This document shows, one piece after another, positions 8,319-17,257 of a stretch of DNA of 64,000 bases; position 1 is the stretch's first letter; the number at the start of each line of letters is the position of its first letter. The notes beneath the pieces are model-generated. The model was not told the DNA's origin, did not search any database, and worked only from the letters and a program-made list of their open reading frames with translations. The position numbers and the translations under genes were made by a program. Origin of the DNA: Roseovarius lutimaris (GTDB lineage Bacteria > Pseudomonadota > Alphaproteobacteria > Rhodobacterales > Rhodobacteraceae); assembly GCF_900115165.1 (NCBI RefSeq), contig NZ_FOVP01000001.1:275677-339676 (forward strand), given 5' to 3'.

Positions 8319-9020
8319 GTGAAGAAACTGGTGTTGGGACTGGGTGTTGTCATCCTTGGCGGTTTTCTCTTTTGGGTGACCCGCCCGGATGCGTTCGACA
8401 CCGGCACGCCGCTTCTGGCCAATGGCAATGCTGTTCACCTGTTGGAGGGGCTCAACACCGAAAACCTGCCGGAAGGCTGGGCGCATCGGAGGTTTTTCCG
8501 CATCCCGGCGACAGAGTACCAGATGACCAAAGAGGGCGAGACGCCGGTGCTGCGCTGTTCCACCGAGCAGAGCGCGTCGATCCTTGCGCGCGACACGCGA
8601 ATCGCCCTCGCCGACCTGCCGATACTGAGCTGGCGCTGGAAGGTGACCCGGCCGATCGAGAGCAATGTCGATGAGGCCACAGAGGCGGGCGACGATCATC
8701 CGCTGCGGCTCTATCTGCGCTTTGCCAATGAGGCGGGCGAGACGCGCGGCAGTGAGATCATCTGGAGCAACCGCAAGTACAAGCCGGGCGACTACAAGAT
8801 CATTGGATCGTTTTATCACTATGTTGCCAATGGGTTGGATGCCAATATAAATGTATGGCATGCACAATCCCTTGACCTACGCCAGCTTTATAGCGACATC
8901 GGAGGCACCGGCACACCGACACTTACGGTGCTTGGCGTGTTTTGCGACAGCGACAATACCGGCGGGCAAAGTGACGGGATGTTCAGCGATATCACCCTCT
9001 CGGCGCCCGCCAAAGGTTAG
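8319..9020 (+). CDS. DUF3047 family protein, exported
   Basis: A 233-aa protein of the DUF3047 family. An N-terminal hydrophobic segment (residues 3-20, VLGLGVVILGGFLFWV) acts as signal or anchor, so the body is likely periplasmic. Recognisable family sequences include LSWRWKV, SEIIWSNR and ANINVWHAQ. No catalytic residues are known for the family. It starts with GTG at 8319, supported by AAAGGAG about 9 bp upstream. It stands alone between the ialB terminator and the convergent ketoacyl synthase gene. Function unknown. Confidence 0.78.
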   Translation: MKKLVLGLGVVILGGFLFWVTRPDAFDTGTPLLANGNAVHLLEGLNTENLPEGWAHRRFFRIPATEYQMTKEGETPVLRCSTEQSASILARDTRIALADLPILSWRWKVTRPIESNVDEATEAGDDHPLRLYLRFANEAGETRGSEIIWSNRKYKPGDYKIIGSFYHYVANGLDANINVWHAQSLDLRQLYSDIGGTGTPTLTVLGVFCDSDNTGGQSDGMFSDITLSAPAKG

Positions 9021-9070
9021 GCCAAGACCGCCCCCGGCAACGCATCAGAATCGGCGATATCCGATTTGAC

Positions 9071-10282
9071 TTAGGTGAACCGGCGCAACGCCAGAACCGC
9101 GTTGAGACCGCCAAAGGCAAAGGCATTGCTGAGCGCGACATCGACCTTCGCCTCGCGCGCGACATTGGGCACCACGTCAAGCGCGCACTCCGGGTCAGGT
9201 TCTTGATAGCCGATGGTGGGCGCTATGATACCGTCGCGCAGCGCCATGATACAGGCCAGCAATTCCACCGCCCCGGTGCCGCCAATAAGATGGGCATGCA
9301 TGGATTTGGTCGATGAAATCATAAGCCTGTCGGCATGCGCCCCGAACACATCGGCCACGGCGGCGCTTTCGGTCTTGTCATTGGCGGCGGTGCCGGTGCC
9401 ATGTGCGTTGATATAGCCGACCTCGTCGCGGTTGATCCGCGCATCCTTCAGCGCGCCCTGCATCGCCCGCGCCGCGCCCTGCTTTGAGGGCATCACGATA
9501 TCCGAGGCATCCGAGGTCATGGCAAACCCCGCCACCTCGGCCAGGATTTCGGCGCCGCGCTTGCGGGCATGCTCGTAGTCCTCGAAGACGAAAATCGCCG
9601 CGCCCTCGCCCTGCACCATGCCGTTGCGATTGGCCGAAAACGGACGGCAGGCATCGCGGCTCATGACGCGCAGCCCCTCCCAGGCCTTGACCCCGCCAAA
9701 GCACAGCATCGATTCCGACCCGCCGGTGACCATCACCGGGGTGATGCCGCCATGCACCATCTGAAACGCCTGCGCCATGGCGTGATTGGACGAGGCGCAA
9801 GCGGTCGAAACGGTAAAGCTTGGTCCCTTGAGGTTGAACTCCATCGACAGATGGCTGGCGGCGGCATTGTTCATCAATTTGGGCACCACAAAGGGATGCA
9901 CCCGGTTCTTGCCGTCCTCATAGACCGAGCGGTAATTCTCGTCGAGGGTGGTCATGCCGCCGCCCGAATTGCCAAGGATCACCCCGGCCCGCGCCGCCAG
10001 CTCGCCGGAAAACTCAAGCCCGGCTTGCGCAATCGCCTCGCGCGCGGCGATCAGGGTGAACTGGGTAAAGCGGTCAAACAGCGCAAGCTGCTGGCGGTTG
10101 AAGCGGGTTTCGGGGTCGTAGTTCTTGACCTGCCCGCCGATGCGGATCGACAGGCGCTCGACATCGCGAAATTCAAGCTCGGAAATCCCGCACCGGCCTT
10201 CGCGCATCGCCTCAAGGGTCTGCGGCACCGTGGCGCCAAGCGCGTTGATCGTGCCCGCGCCGGTGATGACAACGCGTTTCAC
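9071..10282 (-). CDS. Beta-ketoacyl-ACP synthase, FabF-like
   Basis: A 403-aa condensing enzyme of the KAS I/II type. The active-site Cys is in STACASSNHAM (Cys162), the first His in NAHGTGT and the second in KSMHAHLIGG, giving the Cys-His-His triad; the glycine loop reads NAFAFGGLNA. The GTG start overlaps the stop of the adjacent acyl-carrier-protein gene by 4 bp, so the two are coupled and probably act together. Divergence from housekeeping FabF and the position downstream of lpxD suggest a dedicated chain, for example for an unusual lipid A or envelope acyl group, but this is inference from context. Confidence 0.88.
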   Translation of the reverse strand: MKRVVITGAGTINALGATVPQTLEAMREGRCGISELEFRDVERLSIRIGGQVKNYDPETRFNRQQLALFDRFTQFTLIAAREAIAQAGLEFSGELAARAGVILGNSGGGMTTLDENYRSVYEDGKNRVHPFVVPKLMNNAAASHLSMEFNLKGPSFTVSTACASSNHAMAQAFQMVHGGITPVMVTGGSESMLCFGGVKAWEGLRVMSRDACRPFSANRNGMVQGEGAAIFVFEDYEHARKRGAEILAEVAGFAMTSDASDIVMPSKQGAARAMQGALKDARINRDEVGYINAHGTGTAANDKTESAAVADVFGAHADRLMISSTKSMHAHLIGGTGAVELLACIMALRDGIIAPTIGYQEPDPECALDVVPNVAREAKVDVALSNAFAFGGLNAVLALRRFT

Positions 10283-10536
10283 GACTGTTCTTTTACCAAC
10301 CGTTCGATGCCCGCGATGATCGTGCGCACCGATGAGATGTCGAAATCGCTTTCGCTTGGTTCATTGGCGTTGAAGGGGACGGATATATCGAACTCTTCCT
10401 CGATGGCGAAAATGCTTTCGACAAGGCCAAGGCTGTCGATGCCGAGATCCTCAAGCGTGTTGTCAAGCGCCACATCCGATGGTTCCAATACCGCCTGTTC
10501 GGCGATGATGGCGATGACGCGATCTTTGATGCTCAT
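10279..10536 (-). CDS. Acyl carrier protein (dedicated, non-AcpP)
   Basis: An 85-aa acyl carrier protein. Ser35 in LGIDSLGLVE is the 4'-phosphopantetheine attachment site, and the flanking helices and FAIEEEFDISVP match the ACP fold. Sequence after helix III (NEPSESDFDISS) is unlike typical AcpP, which is normally encoded beside fabF/fabG. The layout recalls AcpXL, the carrier for very long lipid A chains in rhizobia; the resemblance (LGIDSL, FAI-EEF) is modest. It is translationally coupled to the ketoacyl synthase and lies 42 bp from lpxD. Confidence 0.9.
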   Translation of the reverse strand: MSIKDRVIAIIAEQAVLEPSDVALDNTLEDLGIDSLGLVESIFAIEEEFDISVPFNANEPSESDFDISSVRTIIAGIERLVKEQS

Positions 10537-10578
10537 GGTTTTGGTCTTTCCGCAGTGAACCGGTGTTTGACCCCGGAT

Positions 10579-11670
10579 TTAGGTATTATGAGGCGGCTTT
10601 GAAACAGTTTTTTTAAGGCTTGAGACATCATCGAGCAAACGCCGCAAGCGGCGCACGCCTTTGAACGCCCCTATGGCGGTCTCCATTTTCATCGCCGGAT
10701 AGCCAAGCATCACCCGCCCCGCAGGGATATTGGCCAAAACGATCGTGCCGCCGCCGGTGATCACATTGTCGCCAATAAAGATGTTGTCGCTGACGCCGGT
10801 TTTGCCGGCCAGCACCACGTTGTTGCCAATGCGCACCGAGCCCGCGATGCCGGTGTGACCACAGAGCAGGCAATCGGTGCCGATACTCACGTTGTGGCCG
10901 ATCATCACCAGATTGTCGATCTTTGTGCCAGTGCCGATTGTGGTGTCGCGAATGGTGCCGCGATCCACCGTGCTATTGGCGCCGATCTCGACATCGTCGC
11001 CGATGATGACGCTGCCAAGACTATGAATCCGGGCCCAGCTTTGCGCCCCGCCTCTGCCCTGATCGCCCAGGCTGGCGCGGGCGGCCTCAACACCTGATGT
11101 TTCCGGCGTCACAAAGGAAAACCCGTCGCCGCCAATCACCGCCCCCGGCTGAGCGATAAAGCGCGCGCCAATGACCACGCGCGCGCCGATCCGCACGCCT
11201 TCGCGCAAGTGCGCGCCCTCGCCGATCCGGGCATCGTTGCCAATGCAGGTTTGCGGGCCGATGATTGAATTCCTGCCGATCCTCGCGCCCTTGCCGATCA
11301 CCGCCAGCGGCCCGACGCTTACCCCTTCGCCGAGGTCGGCCTCGGGATCAATCACCGCCGAAGGGTGAACACCCCTGCCCCAGCCCTGACCGGGATCAAA
11401 CAGGGCGGTGAGACCCGCCATCACATGGCGCGGTCGCGGCGCCATTATCGCGGCCTTGAGGCCGAGTGCCTGCCAATCGTCGCCTGCGCTGATCACGGCG
11501 GCCACCGCGCCGCCCTGCGCAAGGGCATCGCGATACGCGCGCGTCATCGCAAGCGCCAGATGGCGCGGGCCCGCATCATTGGGTTCGGCCAGGCCATCCA
11601 CCTCAAGATCAACGGCGCCAAAGGCCTTCGCCCCAAGCGCCGTTGCAATCTGTTGAATGGTATAGACCAT
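10579..11670 (-). CDS. lpxD: UDP-3-O-acylglucosamine N-acyltransferase
   Basis: A 363-aa left-handed beta-helix acyltransferase that adds a 3-hydroxyacyl chain from ACP to UDP-3-O-acyl-glucosamine, the third step of lipid A synthesis. An N-terminal LpxD domain (about 1-100) is followed by many hexapeptide repeats ([19 protein letters not shown] onward). The catalytic His is in [12 protein letters not shown], and the glycine-rich end [13 protein letters not shown] is typical. The ATG at 11670 has an AAGGGGG ribosome site. Second gene in the minus-strand run L,D-transpeptidase-lpxD-ACP-KAS. The rest of the lpx cluster (lpxA, lpxB, fabZ) is not in the window, so this copy is outside the usual arrangement. 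Confidence 0.93.
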   Translation of the reverse strand: MVYTIQQIATALGAKAFGAVDLEVDGLAEPNDAGPRHLALAMTRAYRDALAQGGAVAAVISAGDDWQALGLKAAIMAPRPRHVMAGLTALFDPGQGWGRGVHPSAVIDPEADLGEGVSVGPLAVIGKGARIGRNSIIGPQTCIGNDARIGEGAHLREGVRIGARVVIGARFIAQPGAVIGGDGFSFVTPETSGVEAARASLGDQGRGGAQSWARIHSLGSVIIGDDVEIGANSTVDRGTIRDTTIGTGTKIDNLVMIGHNVSIGTDCLLCGHTGIAGSVRIGNNVVLAGKTGVSDNIFIGDNVITGGGTIVLANIPAGRVMLGYPAMKMETAIGAFKGVRRLRRLLDDVSSLKKTVSKPPHNT

Positions 11671-11697
11671 GGCTGCCCCCTTCGCTTGAAGGAGTAT

Positions 11698-13311
11698 TTA
11701 GCCCTGAACCGCGCCCAGCGAAACCCCTGCCTTTTCGAGCGCCTGCCAGATCCTGGCATCCCGCCCATAGACGTCATCGCGGTACTGGGTGCGCCCCTTC
11801 GCCTTGGTAAAGGCGGTGCGATAGATAAGATGCACCGGCACCTGGGTCTTGAGCGGCACATGCGTCTCACGACCGGTGTTCAGCACCGAATGGAAAAAAG
11901 TCTTGGGATCGTCTTCCTGTTTGGACAAAAGCTGATAGGCGAAATCAAACGGTTGTTGCAGACGAATGCAGCCATGGCTGAAATCCCGCTTTTCGCGGGC
12001 AAACAGCGCCTTTTGCGGCGTGTCATGCAGGTAGATGTTGTACTTGTTGGGAAAGATGAACTTGACCAGCCCAAGCGCATTGCGCGTCGAGGGCGGCTGT
12101 TTGATCGCAAACGGGAAATTGCGCGCGTTATAGGCACCGAAATTCACCGCGCCCCGGCTTACCTCGCGCCCACGGCTATCGTAGAGGCGAAGATGCGAGG
12201 CGGCGTTGCGATTGCGCTTCATCTGCGGCAGGTATTCGTTGACGGCGATCGAGCGCGGCACATGCCAGGTGGGGTTTATCACCAGATGCTCCATCACGTC
12301 GGAAAACTCGGGGCTGCGCCGGTCGCTTGCGTTCTTGCCGATCACGGCGCGGGTCTCGAAGGTCAGGTGATCATCATCCATGATGCGGGCGCTGAAATCG
12401 GTGAGATTGACAAGAATATGCCGTTTGCCCCGGTTCGGCGTCAGCCAGCGTTCCCGTTCCATCGCGACGATCACGGATTTAAGGCGTTCTTGCATCGAAA
12501 CGTTGAGCGCGGCAATCGTGCTTGCGCCCGCAACACCGTCCTGCTCAAGCCCATGGTCGGCTTGAAATGCCTGAACTGCGGTTTGAACGGAGGCATCATA
12601 ATGCTGGCTTGCGCTGCGTGCGAGGTAGCCCATCCGGATCAGACGATTGCGTAGCGCCACCACGGGCGCCCCCGCCGCGCCGGGTTTGAGGATGCTGGCG
12701 GGCACCGTCGCGCCCCATCCGCCCTGCGCCATCAAATGCTCAAGCCGCAGTTTTTCCTTCATCAGGCGGGCATATTCATTGCCCTGCGGCGCAAGTGTGC
12801 GGAAGAATGCACGCGGTTCGGTGGTGGTAAGACCGGTCAGATTGGTGATCGGGTCGACATAAAGCACCTCGCGCTTGATGTCGTTGTCGACCTTCGAGGG
12901 CACCAGAACACCGCTTTGCATGTCGCGCGCAAGCCGCAGGAAGGTGCGGCTCAACTCGCCCTCGATCAGGCCCAGATCACGGCTTGAACGCGCGGCTCCC
13001 ATCCGCTCCATCAGGCCCGCAAGATCATAGCGGGCGGCCGGCAGACCATGCAGATCAACCTCGCTCAACGTGCGCACAAGCGCCTTGCGGCGGGCGCGAT
13101 CCCCGGCGCTATCGCCGGTCCAGATCGGGGCAAACCCATTGTCCCTGTAAAACCCGGCAAGATCACGGTCGCTCGCCACGGTTTCGGCCAGGGCCTGGCG
13201 AAAGGCGGTGACCTGCGCCATGGCGGGATGGCCGGTAAATACCGTGGTCAAACTTATAGCGGCGGCTGCCATCAGCAAGCCAAAATCGCGGCGGGTCTTC
13301 GCCAAGGTCAT
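11698..13311 (-). CDS. L,D-transpeptidase (YcbB/LdtD-like, YkuD domain)
   Basis: A 537-aa periplasmic enzyme that makes 3-3 peptidoglycan cross-links. An export signal covers about residues 1-32 (LGLL-type hydrophobic stretch, end PAMA). A peptidoglycan-binding domain is seen around VVALRNRLIRMGYL and VQAFQADHGLEQDG. The YkuD catalytic domain carries LHDTPQKALF and the Cys motif SHGCIRLQQP. Size and order match E. coli LdtD. An AAGGGGAA ribosome site precedes the ATG, and a promoter (TTGAGA-18 bp-TATAAT) lies 36-65 bp upstream. It heads the envelope operon, divergent from the DUF882 endopeptidase-like gene, and the corresponding E. coli genes ycbB and ycbK are also neighbours. Confidence 0.93.
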   Translation of the reverse strand: MTLAKTRRDFGLLMAAAAISLTTVFTGHPAMAQVTAFRQALAETVASDRDLAGFYRDNGFAPIWTGDSAGDRARRKALVRTLSEVDLHGLPAARYDLAGLMERMGAARSSRDLGLIEGELSRTFLRLARDMQSGVLVPSKVDNDIKREVLYVDPITNLTGLTTTEPRAFFRTLAPQGNEYARLMKEKLRLEHLMAQGGWGATVPASILKPGAAGAPVVALRNRLIRMGYLARSASQHYDASVQTAVQAFQADHGLEQDGVAGASTIAALNVSMQERLKSVIVAMERERWLTPNRGKRHILVNLTDFSARIMDDDHLTFETRAVIGKNASDRRSPEFSDVMEHLVINPTWHVPRSIAVNEYLPQMKRNRNAASHLRLYDSRGREVSRGAVNFGAYNARNFPFAIKQPPSTRNALGLVKFIFPNKYNIYLHDTPQKALFAREKRDFSHGCIRLQQPFDFAYQLLSKQEDDPKTFFHSVLNTGRETHVPLKTQVPVHLIYRTAFTKAKGRTQYRDDVYGRDARIWQALEKAGVSLGAVQG

Positions 13312-13638
13312 AGATTTCCCCTTAAAACAAACAGTTCACTGATATGATTATATCCTGTTAGATAATGGGCTCTCAATTTTTTCCTAACACTTTGCTGTCA
13401 ACTTTATGCGCAGGGTCGTGACTGCGGCCAAAATGCAGCGTGGATTGCGCAATTCGGACACAGACCCGAATATTTGCGCGAAAACTTGCCGAAAACCCTT
13501 GATGCTGACGCAGGTCGTCAAATCAGGACTTGGTGGATGATTCTTGATGTGCAATAAAGTGCAGACATCTGGGGATGATATGGCAAAGCCACGGTACAGT
13601 GGCAACTTAGGTAGGCGACGGGACAGGCGCTAGACACA
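13312..13638. other. Divergent control region, L,D-transpeptidase / DUF882
   Basis: A 327-bp spacer between divergent genes. The minus-strand promoter at 13347-13376 is clear. In the rest there is no convincing plus-strand -35/-10 pair, repeat or small gene; 13400-13560 looks like plain intergenic sequence. Confidence 0.5.
13347..13376 (-). promoter_or_regulatory. Near-consensus sigma-70 promoter for the L,D-transpeptidase operon
   Basis: On the minus strand, TTGAGA (13376-13371), an 18-bp spacer, then a perfect TATAAT (13352-13347). The AT-rich GGAAAAAAT just upstream could act as an UP element. Confidence 0.7.
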
Positions 13639-14211
13639 ATGACGAAGCTTATGAGCTCGCAGAGCATGACGCGGCGCGCGGTATTGGGTGCATTTGCAGC
13701 CACCGCAGTAGCAGCAGCACCCACTTTCTCCAACGCAGCAGGCTTTCTGCGAGGCGCAGGCGACATTCGCCGCATCCGCATGACATCGCCGCGCACCGGG
13801 GAAAAGATGGACACCATCTATTGGATCGAAGGCGAATACCTGCACGAGGCGGTTCGCGAAATCTCGTTGTTCATGCGCGACTGGCGCACCGATGGCGTCA
13901 AGAATATCGACACCCGGACGATTGATATCCTCGCCGCGAGCCACAATCTTTTGGACGCGAGCGAACCCTATACCCTGCTAAGCGGATATCGCAGCCCGAA
14001 GACCAACGCGATGCTGCGCAGCCGGTCGCGCGGTGTGGCCAAGAATTCGCGTCACATGATCGGTCAGGCCGCTGACCTGCGCCTTGGAAGCCGCTCGGTC
14101 AGCCAGATTTATCGCGCCGGCGTGGCCTGTGGCGGTGGCGGCGTTGGCCGTTATTCAAGCAGCAATTTCGTCCACATGGATTGCGGCCCTGTGCGGAGCT
14201 GGGGCCGGTAA
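13639..14211 (+). CDS. DUF882 / M15-type murein endopeptidase (YcbK/MepK-like)
   Basis: A 190-aa exported protein. The N-terminus carries a twin-arginine-like signal (MTRRAVLGAF followed by an Ala-rich stretch and SNA-AG). The peptidase_M15-like fold keeps its metal ligands: His and Asp in SRHMIGQAADL and the later His in FVHMDCG. E. coli MepK (YcbK) of this family cleaves the 3-3 cross-links that L,D-transpeptidases make, so divergent pairing with the YkuD gene is functionally coherent. A second possible start at the internal ATG of SMTRR (codon 10) would give the canonical Tat leader. A bidirectional terminator follows. Confidence 0.88.
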   Translation: MTKLMSSQSMTRRAVLGAFAATAVAAAPTFSNAAGFLRGAGDIRRIRMTSPRTGEKMDTIYWIEGEYLHEAVREISLFMRDWRTDGVKNIDTRTIDILAASHNLLDASEPYTLLSGYRSPKTNAMLRSRSRGVAKNSRHMIGQAADLRLGSRSVSQIYRAGVACGGGGVGRYSSSNFVHMDCGPVRSWGR

Positions 14212-14241
14212 CCCTGCTCTCTCACATCTCTGCAACACGCA

Positions 14242-14275
14242 AAAGGCCGGTCCCTTTGGACCGGCCTTTGTGTTT
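14242..14275. terminator. Bidirectional intrinsic terminator
   Basis: AAAGGCCGGTCC (14242-14253), loop CTTT, GGACCGGCCTTT (14258-14269), then GTGTTTT. The 12-bp perfect stem begins and ends in A/T tracts, so it can stop both the DUF882 transcript and the convergent lipA transcript. Confidence 0.88.
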
Positions 14276-14293
14276 TGATGGGGCCTTGTGACC

Positions 14294-15241
14294 TCAGGCG
14301 AATTTGGCGTTGCGCGCCGCTTGAAGCCGGGCAAAATCATCGCCCGCATGATAGCTTGAGCGGGTCAGCGGCGAGGCCGAAACCATCAGGAACCCCTTGC
14401 CATAGGCAGCCTTTTCATAGGCCGCAAACTCATCCGGGTGAACAAAGCGATCCACCGCGTGGTGTTTCGGCGTCGGTTGCAGATACTGCCCGATGGTCAG
14501 GAAATCGATTCCCGCCGCGCGCATGTCATCCATTACCTGATGCACGGCCTGGCGGTCTTCACCGAGACCGACCATGATGCCCGATTTGGTGAACATGCTC
14601 GGATCGATATCCTTGACCCGCTGCAACAGGCGCAGACTGTGAAAATAACGCGCACCGGCACGCACCTCTGGGTAAAGGCCGGGCACGGTTTCAAGGTTGT
14701 GGTTGAACACATCCGGCTTGGCCTTGACGACAACCTCAAGCACCTCGGGGGCGCAATGCAGGAAGTCGGGCGTCAGGATTTCGATCGTGGTGCCGGGGCT
14801 GCGATGGCGAATGGCACGGATGGTCTGGGCAAAATGCTCGGCACCGCCGTCGTTGATATCATCGCGGTCCACACTGGTCACGACCACATGTTTCAGGCCA
14901 AGTTTCTGCACCGCATCGGCGACGCGGCCCGGCTCGAAGGCATCAAGGTCTTCGGGCGGTTTGCCGGTCGCAATATTGCAAAAGCTACAGGCGCGGGTAC
15001 AGACCTCGCCCATGATCATCATGGTGGCGTGGCCCTGGCTCCAGCATTCACCGGCATTGGGACAGCCGGCCTCTTCGCAAACCGTGACAAGCTTGTGCTC
15101 GCGCATGATCTTGTGGGTTTCGAAATAGCCCTTGCTGGTCGGCGCCTTGACGCGAATCCAGTCCGGCTTTTTGGGCTGAACATTGTCGGGCCGATGCGCC
15201 TTTTCGGGGTGACGTTGCCCGGGTATCTTGAGATCACGCAC
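14294..15241 (-). CDS. lipA: Lipoyl synthase
   Basis: A 315-aa radical-SAM enzyme that inserts two sulfurs into octanoyl groups to form lipoyl cofactors of pyruvate and 2-oxoglutarate dehydrogenases. The auxiliary-cluster motif C-x4-C-x5-C is in [12 protein letters not shown], the radical-SAM cluster in CTRACSFC, and the C-terminal RSSYHAGD carries the conserved Ser ligand. The open frame runs to 15316, but the GTG at 15241 (protein starting [14 protein letters not shown]) has a GGGGAAA ribosome site and matches the usual LipA start and length. lipB is not nearby. Confidence 0.95.
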   Translation of the reverse strand: MRDLKIPGQRHPEKAHRPDNVQPKKPDWIRVKAPTSKGYFETHKIMREHKLVTVCEEAGCPNAGECWSQGHATMMIMGEVCTRACSFCNIATGKPPEDLDAFEPGRVADAVQKLGLKHVVVTSVDRDDINDGGAEHFAQTIRAIRHRSPGTTIEILTPDFLHCAPEVLEVVVKAKPDVFNHNLETVPGLYPEVRAGARYFHSLRLLQRVKDIDPSMFTKSGIMVGLGEDRQAVHQVMDDMRAAGIDFLTIGQYLQPTPKHHAVDRFVHPDEFAAYEKAAYGKGFLMVSASPLTRSSYHAGDDFARLQAARNAKFA

Positions 15242-15450
15242 GAAATTTTCCCCGCGAATGGTTTGGTAACATTCATCTACTATAAAACATGGCGATGGGA
15301 AGTGCCAGTAATGCAACGCCGTTACCCGGTGGCCGCATCCACGTAAAGGGTAGTCATCGCACTTAGCAAGTGACCCGAGTGTTACCGGCCCGTGCCCTGA
15401 TGGGGGGCGGGTCGCGTAACCCGTGTTTCAGGCCCAAAGCTCCCCGGAGG

Positions 15451-16377
15451 TCAGAGACGCCGCGCCGTGTCGATAAGCGATTGACCGACCGCCTGAAGCA
15501 CCTCTGCCAATTTGGCAAACCACGCCTCATTCTGCGAACTTTTCCGTCGCACAACCGCGATGCGGCGGGCCGGTTCGGGGTTGGAAAACCGACGCAGATG
15601 CATGCCGGGCGCCGCTCTTTGTTCGATACTGGCGGCGATTTCCGGCATCAGGGTCAGGCCAAACCCCGCCTCGACCAACCGCGACAGCGTGGCCAGCGAA
15701 GACGCCCCCATATCAATCTGCGCATGACCGCGCCCGCGCCCGCAGACCTCCAGCGCCTGATCGGTCAGGCAATGCCCATCCTCAAGCAACAACAGCGGGC
15801 TTTGATCAAGCGCCGACGGGCGCAACGCCTCGACGGCCGGGCCAAGCGCGGCCAAGCGCGCCGCCGAGCCGGCCAAAAGAAAGCGATCCTCGAACAGCGG
15901 CCATTCCGTCAACCCCTCGGCCGCGACCGGAAGCGCGACGATGGCCGCGTCAAGCTGGCCGCTCTGCACCTCTTGAATAAGCTGGTCGGTCTTGGCCTCG
16001 CGCACTTGGACATCAAGCGAGATGTCGCGACTGCGCAGCGCCTCAAGCGCGGCGGGCAGGATATAGGGCGCGATCGTCGGGATGATGCCAAGCGACAACC
16101 GCCCGGTCAGCCCGCCTTGCCAGCGCGCGGCCTCGTTCAACGCCTGCATTTCGCCAAGAACCCGCGTGGCATGGGTGAGAATCAGGCGGCCGAACGGCGT
16201 CAGCACCACGTCGCGCGCCCGCCGCTCGACCAGCTTTTCACCAAGCGCCGCCTCCATCTCGCGGATTTGCACGGAAAGGGCGGGTTGTGAAATGCTGACC
16301 ACCTCGGCGGCGCGGCCGAAATTGCGCTGCTCGGAGAGCGCCTTGAAATAGCTGAGTTGGCGAAGCGTGATATTCAT
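15451..16377 (-). CDS. oxyR: OxyR-type LysR regulator
   Basis: A 308-aa LysR-family regulator: winged HTH at residues 1-60 (NFGRAAEVVSISQPALSVQI) and a periplasmic-binding-like sensor domain. Cys203 and Cys212 in GHCLTDQALEVC have the same nine-residue spacing and flanking residues as the redox cysteines of E. coli OxyR (C199/C208), so it should sense hydrogen peroxide by disulfide formation. It is divergent from a VIT1/CCC1 metal transporter gene. No katG or ahpC lies next to it. Symbol assigned from the Cys motif. Confidence 0.87.
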   Translation of the reverse strand: MNITLRQLSYFKALSEQRNFGRAAEVVSISQPALSVQIREMEAALGEKLVERRARDVVLTPFGRLILTHATRVLGEMQALNEAARWQGGLTGRLSLGIIPTIAPYILPAALEALRSRDISLDVQVREAKTDQLIQEVQSGQLDAAIVALPVAAEGLTEWPLFEDRFLLAGSAARLAALGPAVEALRPSALDQSPLLLLEDGHCLTDQALEVCGRGRGHAQIDMGASSLATLSRLVEAGFGLTLMPEIAASIEQRAAPGMHLRRFSNPEPARRIAVVRRKSSQNEAWFAKLAEVLQAVGQSLIDTARRL

Positions 16378-16531
16378 ATCGGAAAGTTATGCAAATCCCG
16401 AAAAACTACAAGTCTGGATTATCACGCTGCGCGCGCGCCCTGCCCGCACCTATGTCGCAGCCTTGCCGCTTGCGGCGCCAGAGCGACAGCCTATGCTGAC
16501 GCAACCCCGCAAAACACCCCGAGGCGCGATC

Positions 16532-17257
16532 ATGGACAGGCAGGCAGAACGGCGCGACGGCCAGACCCTTGGGCGCGCGCAGGAACATCTCAAACAGATC
16601 GTTTTTGGCGGCACCGACGGCATTGTCACCACATTCGCCATCGTCGCGGGCTTTGCCGGCGCACAGGCCGAAGGCGTGGCCCAGATCGGCGGCTTGGCGG
16701 TGCTGGTGTTCGGGCTGGCCAATCTTTTTGCCGATGCCGTCAGCATGGGGCTGGGCGAGTTTTTGTCCCTGCGCGCGCAGCACGATCTTTACCGCGCGCG
16801 CCGGGCCTCTGGCCTGCGTGATCTTGCCGAGCATCCGGGAGGGCAAACCGCGCTCATGACCAGGATCCTGACCGCGCGGGGCCTGTCGGACAGTGAAGCC
16901 AGAACAACGGCAAACATCCTTGCGCGTCATCCCGGCGCGATGACCGAACTTATTCTCAATTACGAATTGGGGTTGCGGGATCCCGATGATGAAAGCCCTG
17001 TTTTGAACGGGCTTTTCACCTTTTCGGCCTTTGTCGCCTTCGGGGTTGTGCCACTGGTGCCCTATCTCATGTTCGATGCCACGGCGCAGACCACGCGCTG
17101 GTCGGTGGCGGCGACACTGGGGGCGCTGATCCTGCTCGGCCTGTTACGGTGGAGCGCGACTGGCGAGCGGTTGTTGCGGACCCTCGGCGAGACCGTGCTT
17201 GTCGGCACGGTCTGCGCGCTTGTGGCTTTTGTGGTGGGGGCGCTGGTCGGCGGTTAA
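16532..17257 (+). CDS. VIT1/CCC1 family iron/manganese transporter
   Basis: A 241-aa membrane protein of the vacuolar iron transporter family. VFGGTDGIVTTFAIVAG and ANLFADAVSMGLGEFLS are the two conserved TM1/TM2 signatures, and a cytosolic helical metal-binding segment with acidic residues follows, then three further membrane helices ending in LVAFVVGALVGG. Relatives move Fe2+ or Mn2+ out of the cytosol. The ATG at 16532 has GAGG 7 bp upstream; an earlier in-frame ATG (16495) lacks a ribosome site. It shares a 150-bp control region with the divergent oxyR and overlaps the convergent DUF6456 gene by 4 bp. Confidence 0.9.
   Translation: MDRQAERRDGQTLGRAQEHLKQIVFGGTDGIVTTFAIVAGFAGAQAEGVAQIGGLAVLVFGLANLFADAVSMGLGEFLSLRAQHDLYRARRASGLRDLAEHPGGQTALMTRILTARGLSDSEARTTANILARHPGAMTELILNYELGLRDPDDESPVLNGLFTFSAFVAFGVVPLVPYLMFDATAQTTRWSVAATLGALILLGLLRWSATGERLLRTLGETVLVGTVCALVAFVVGALVGG

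Noticed and set aside
11365..12654. 429-codon plus-strand frame across lpxD and the L,D-transpeptidase
   Set aside because: It spans two real minus-strand genes and the gap between them; composition is shadow-like.
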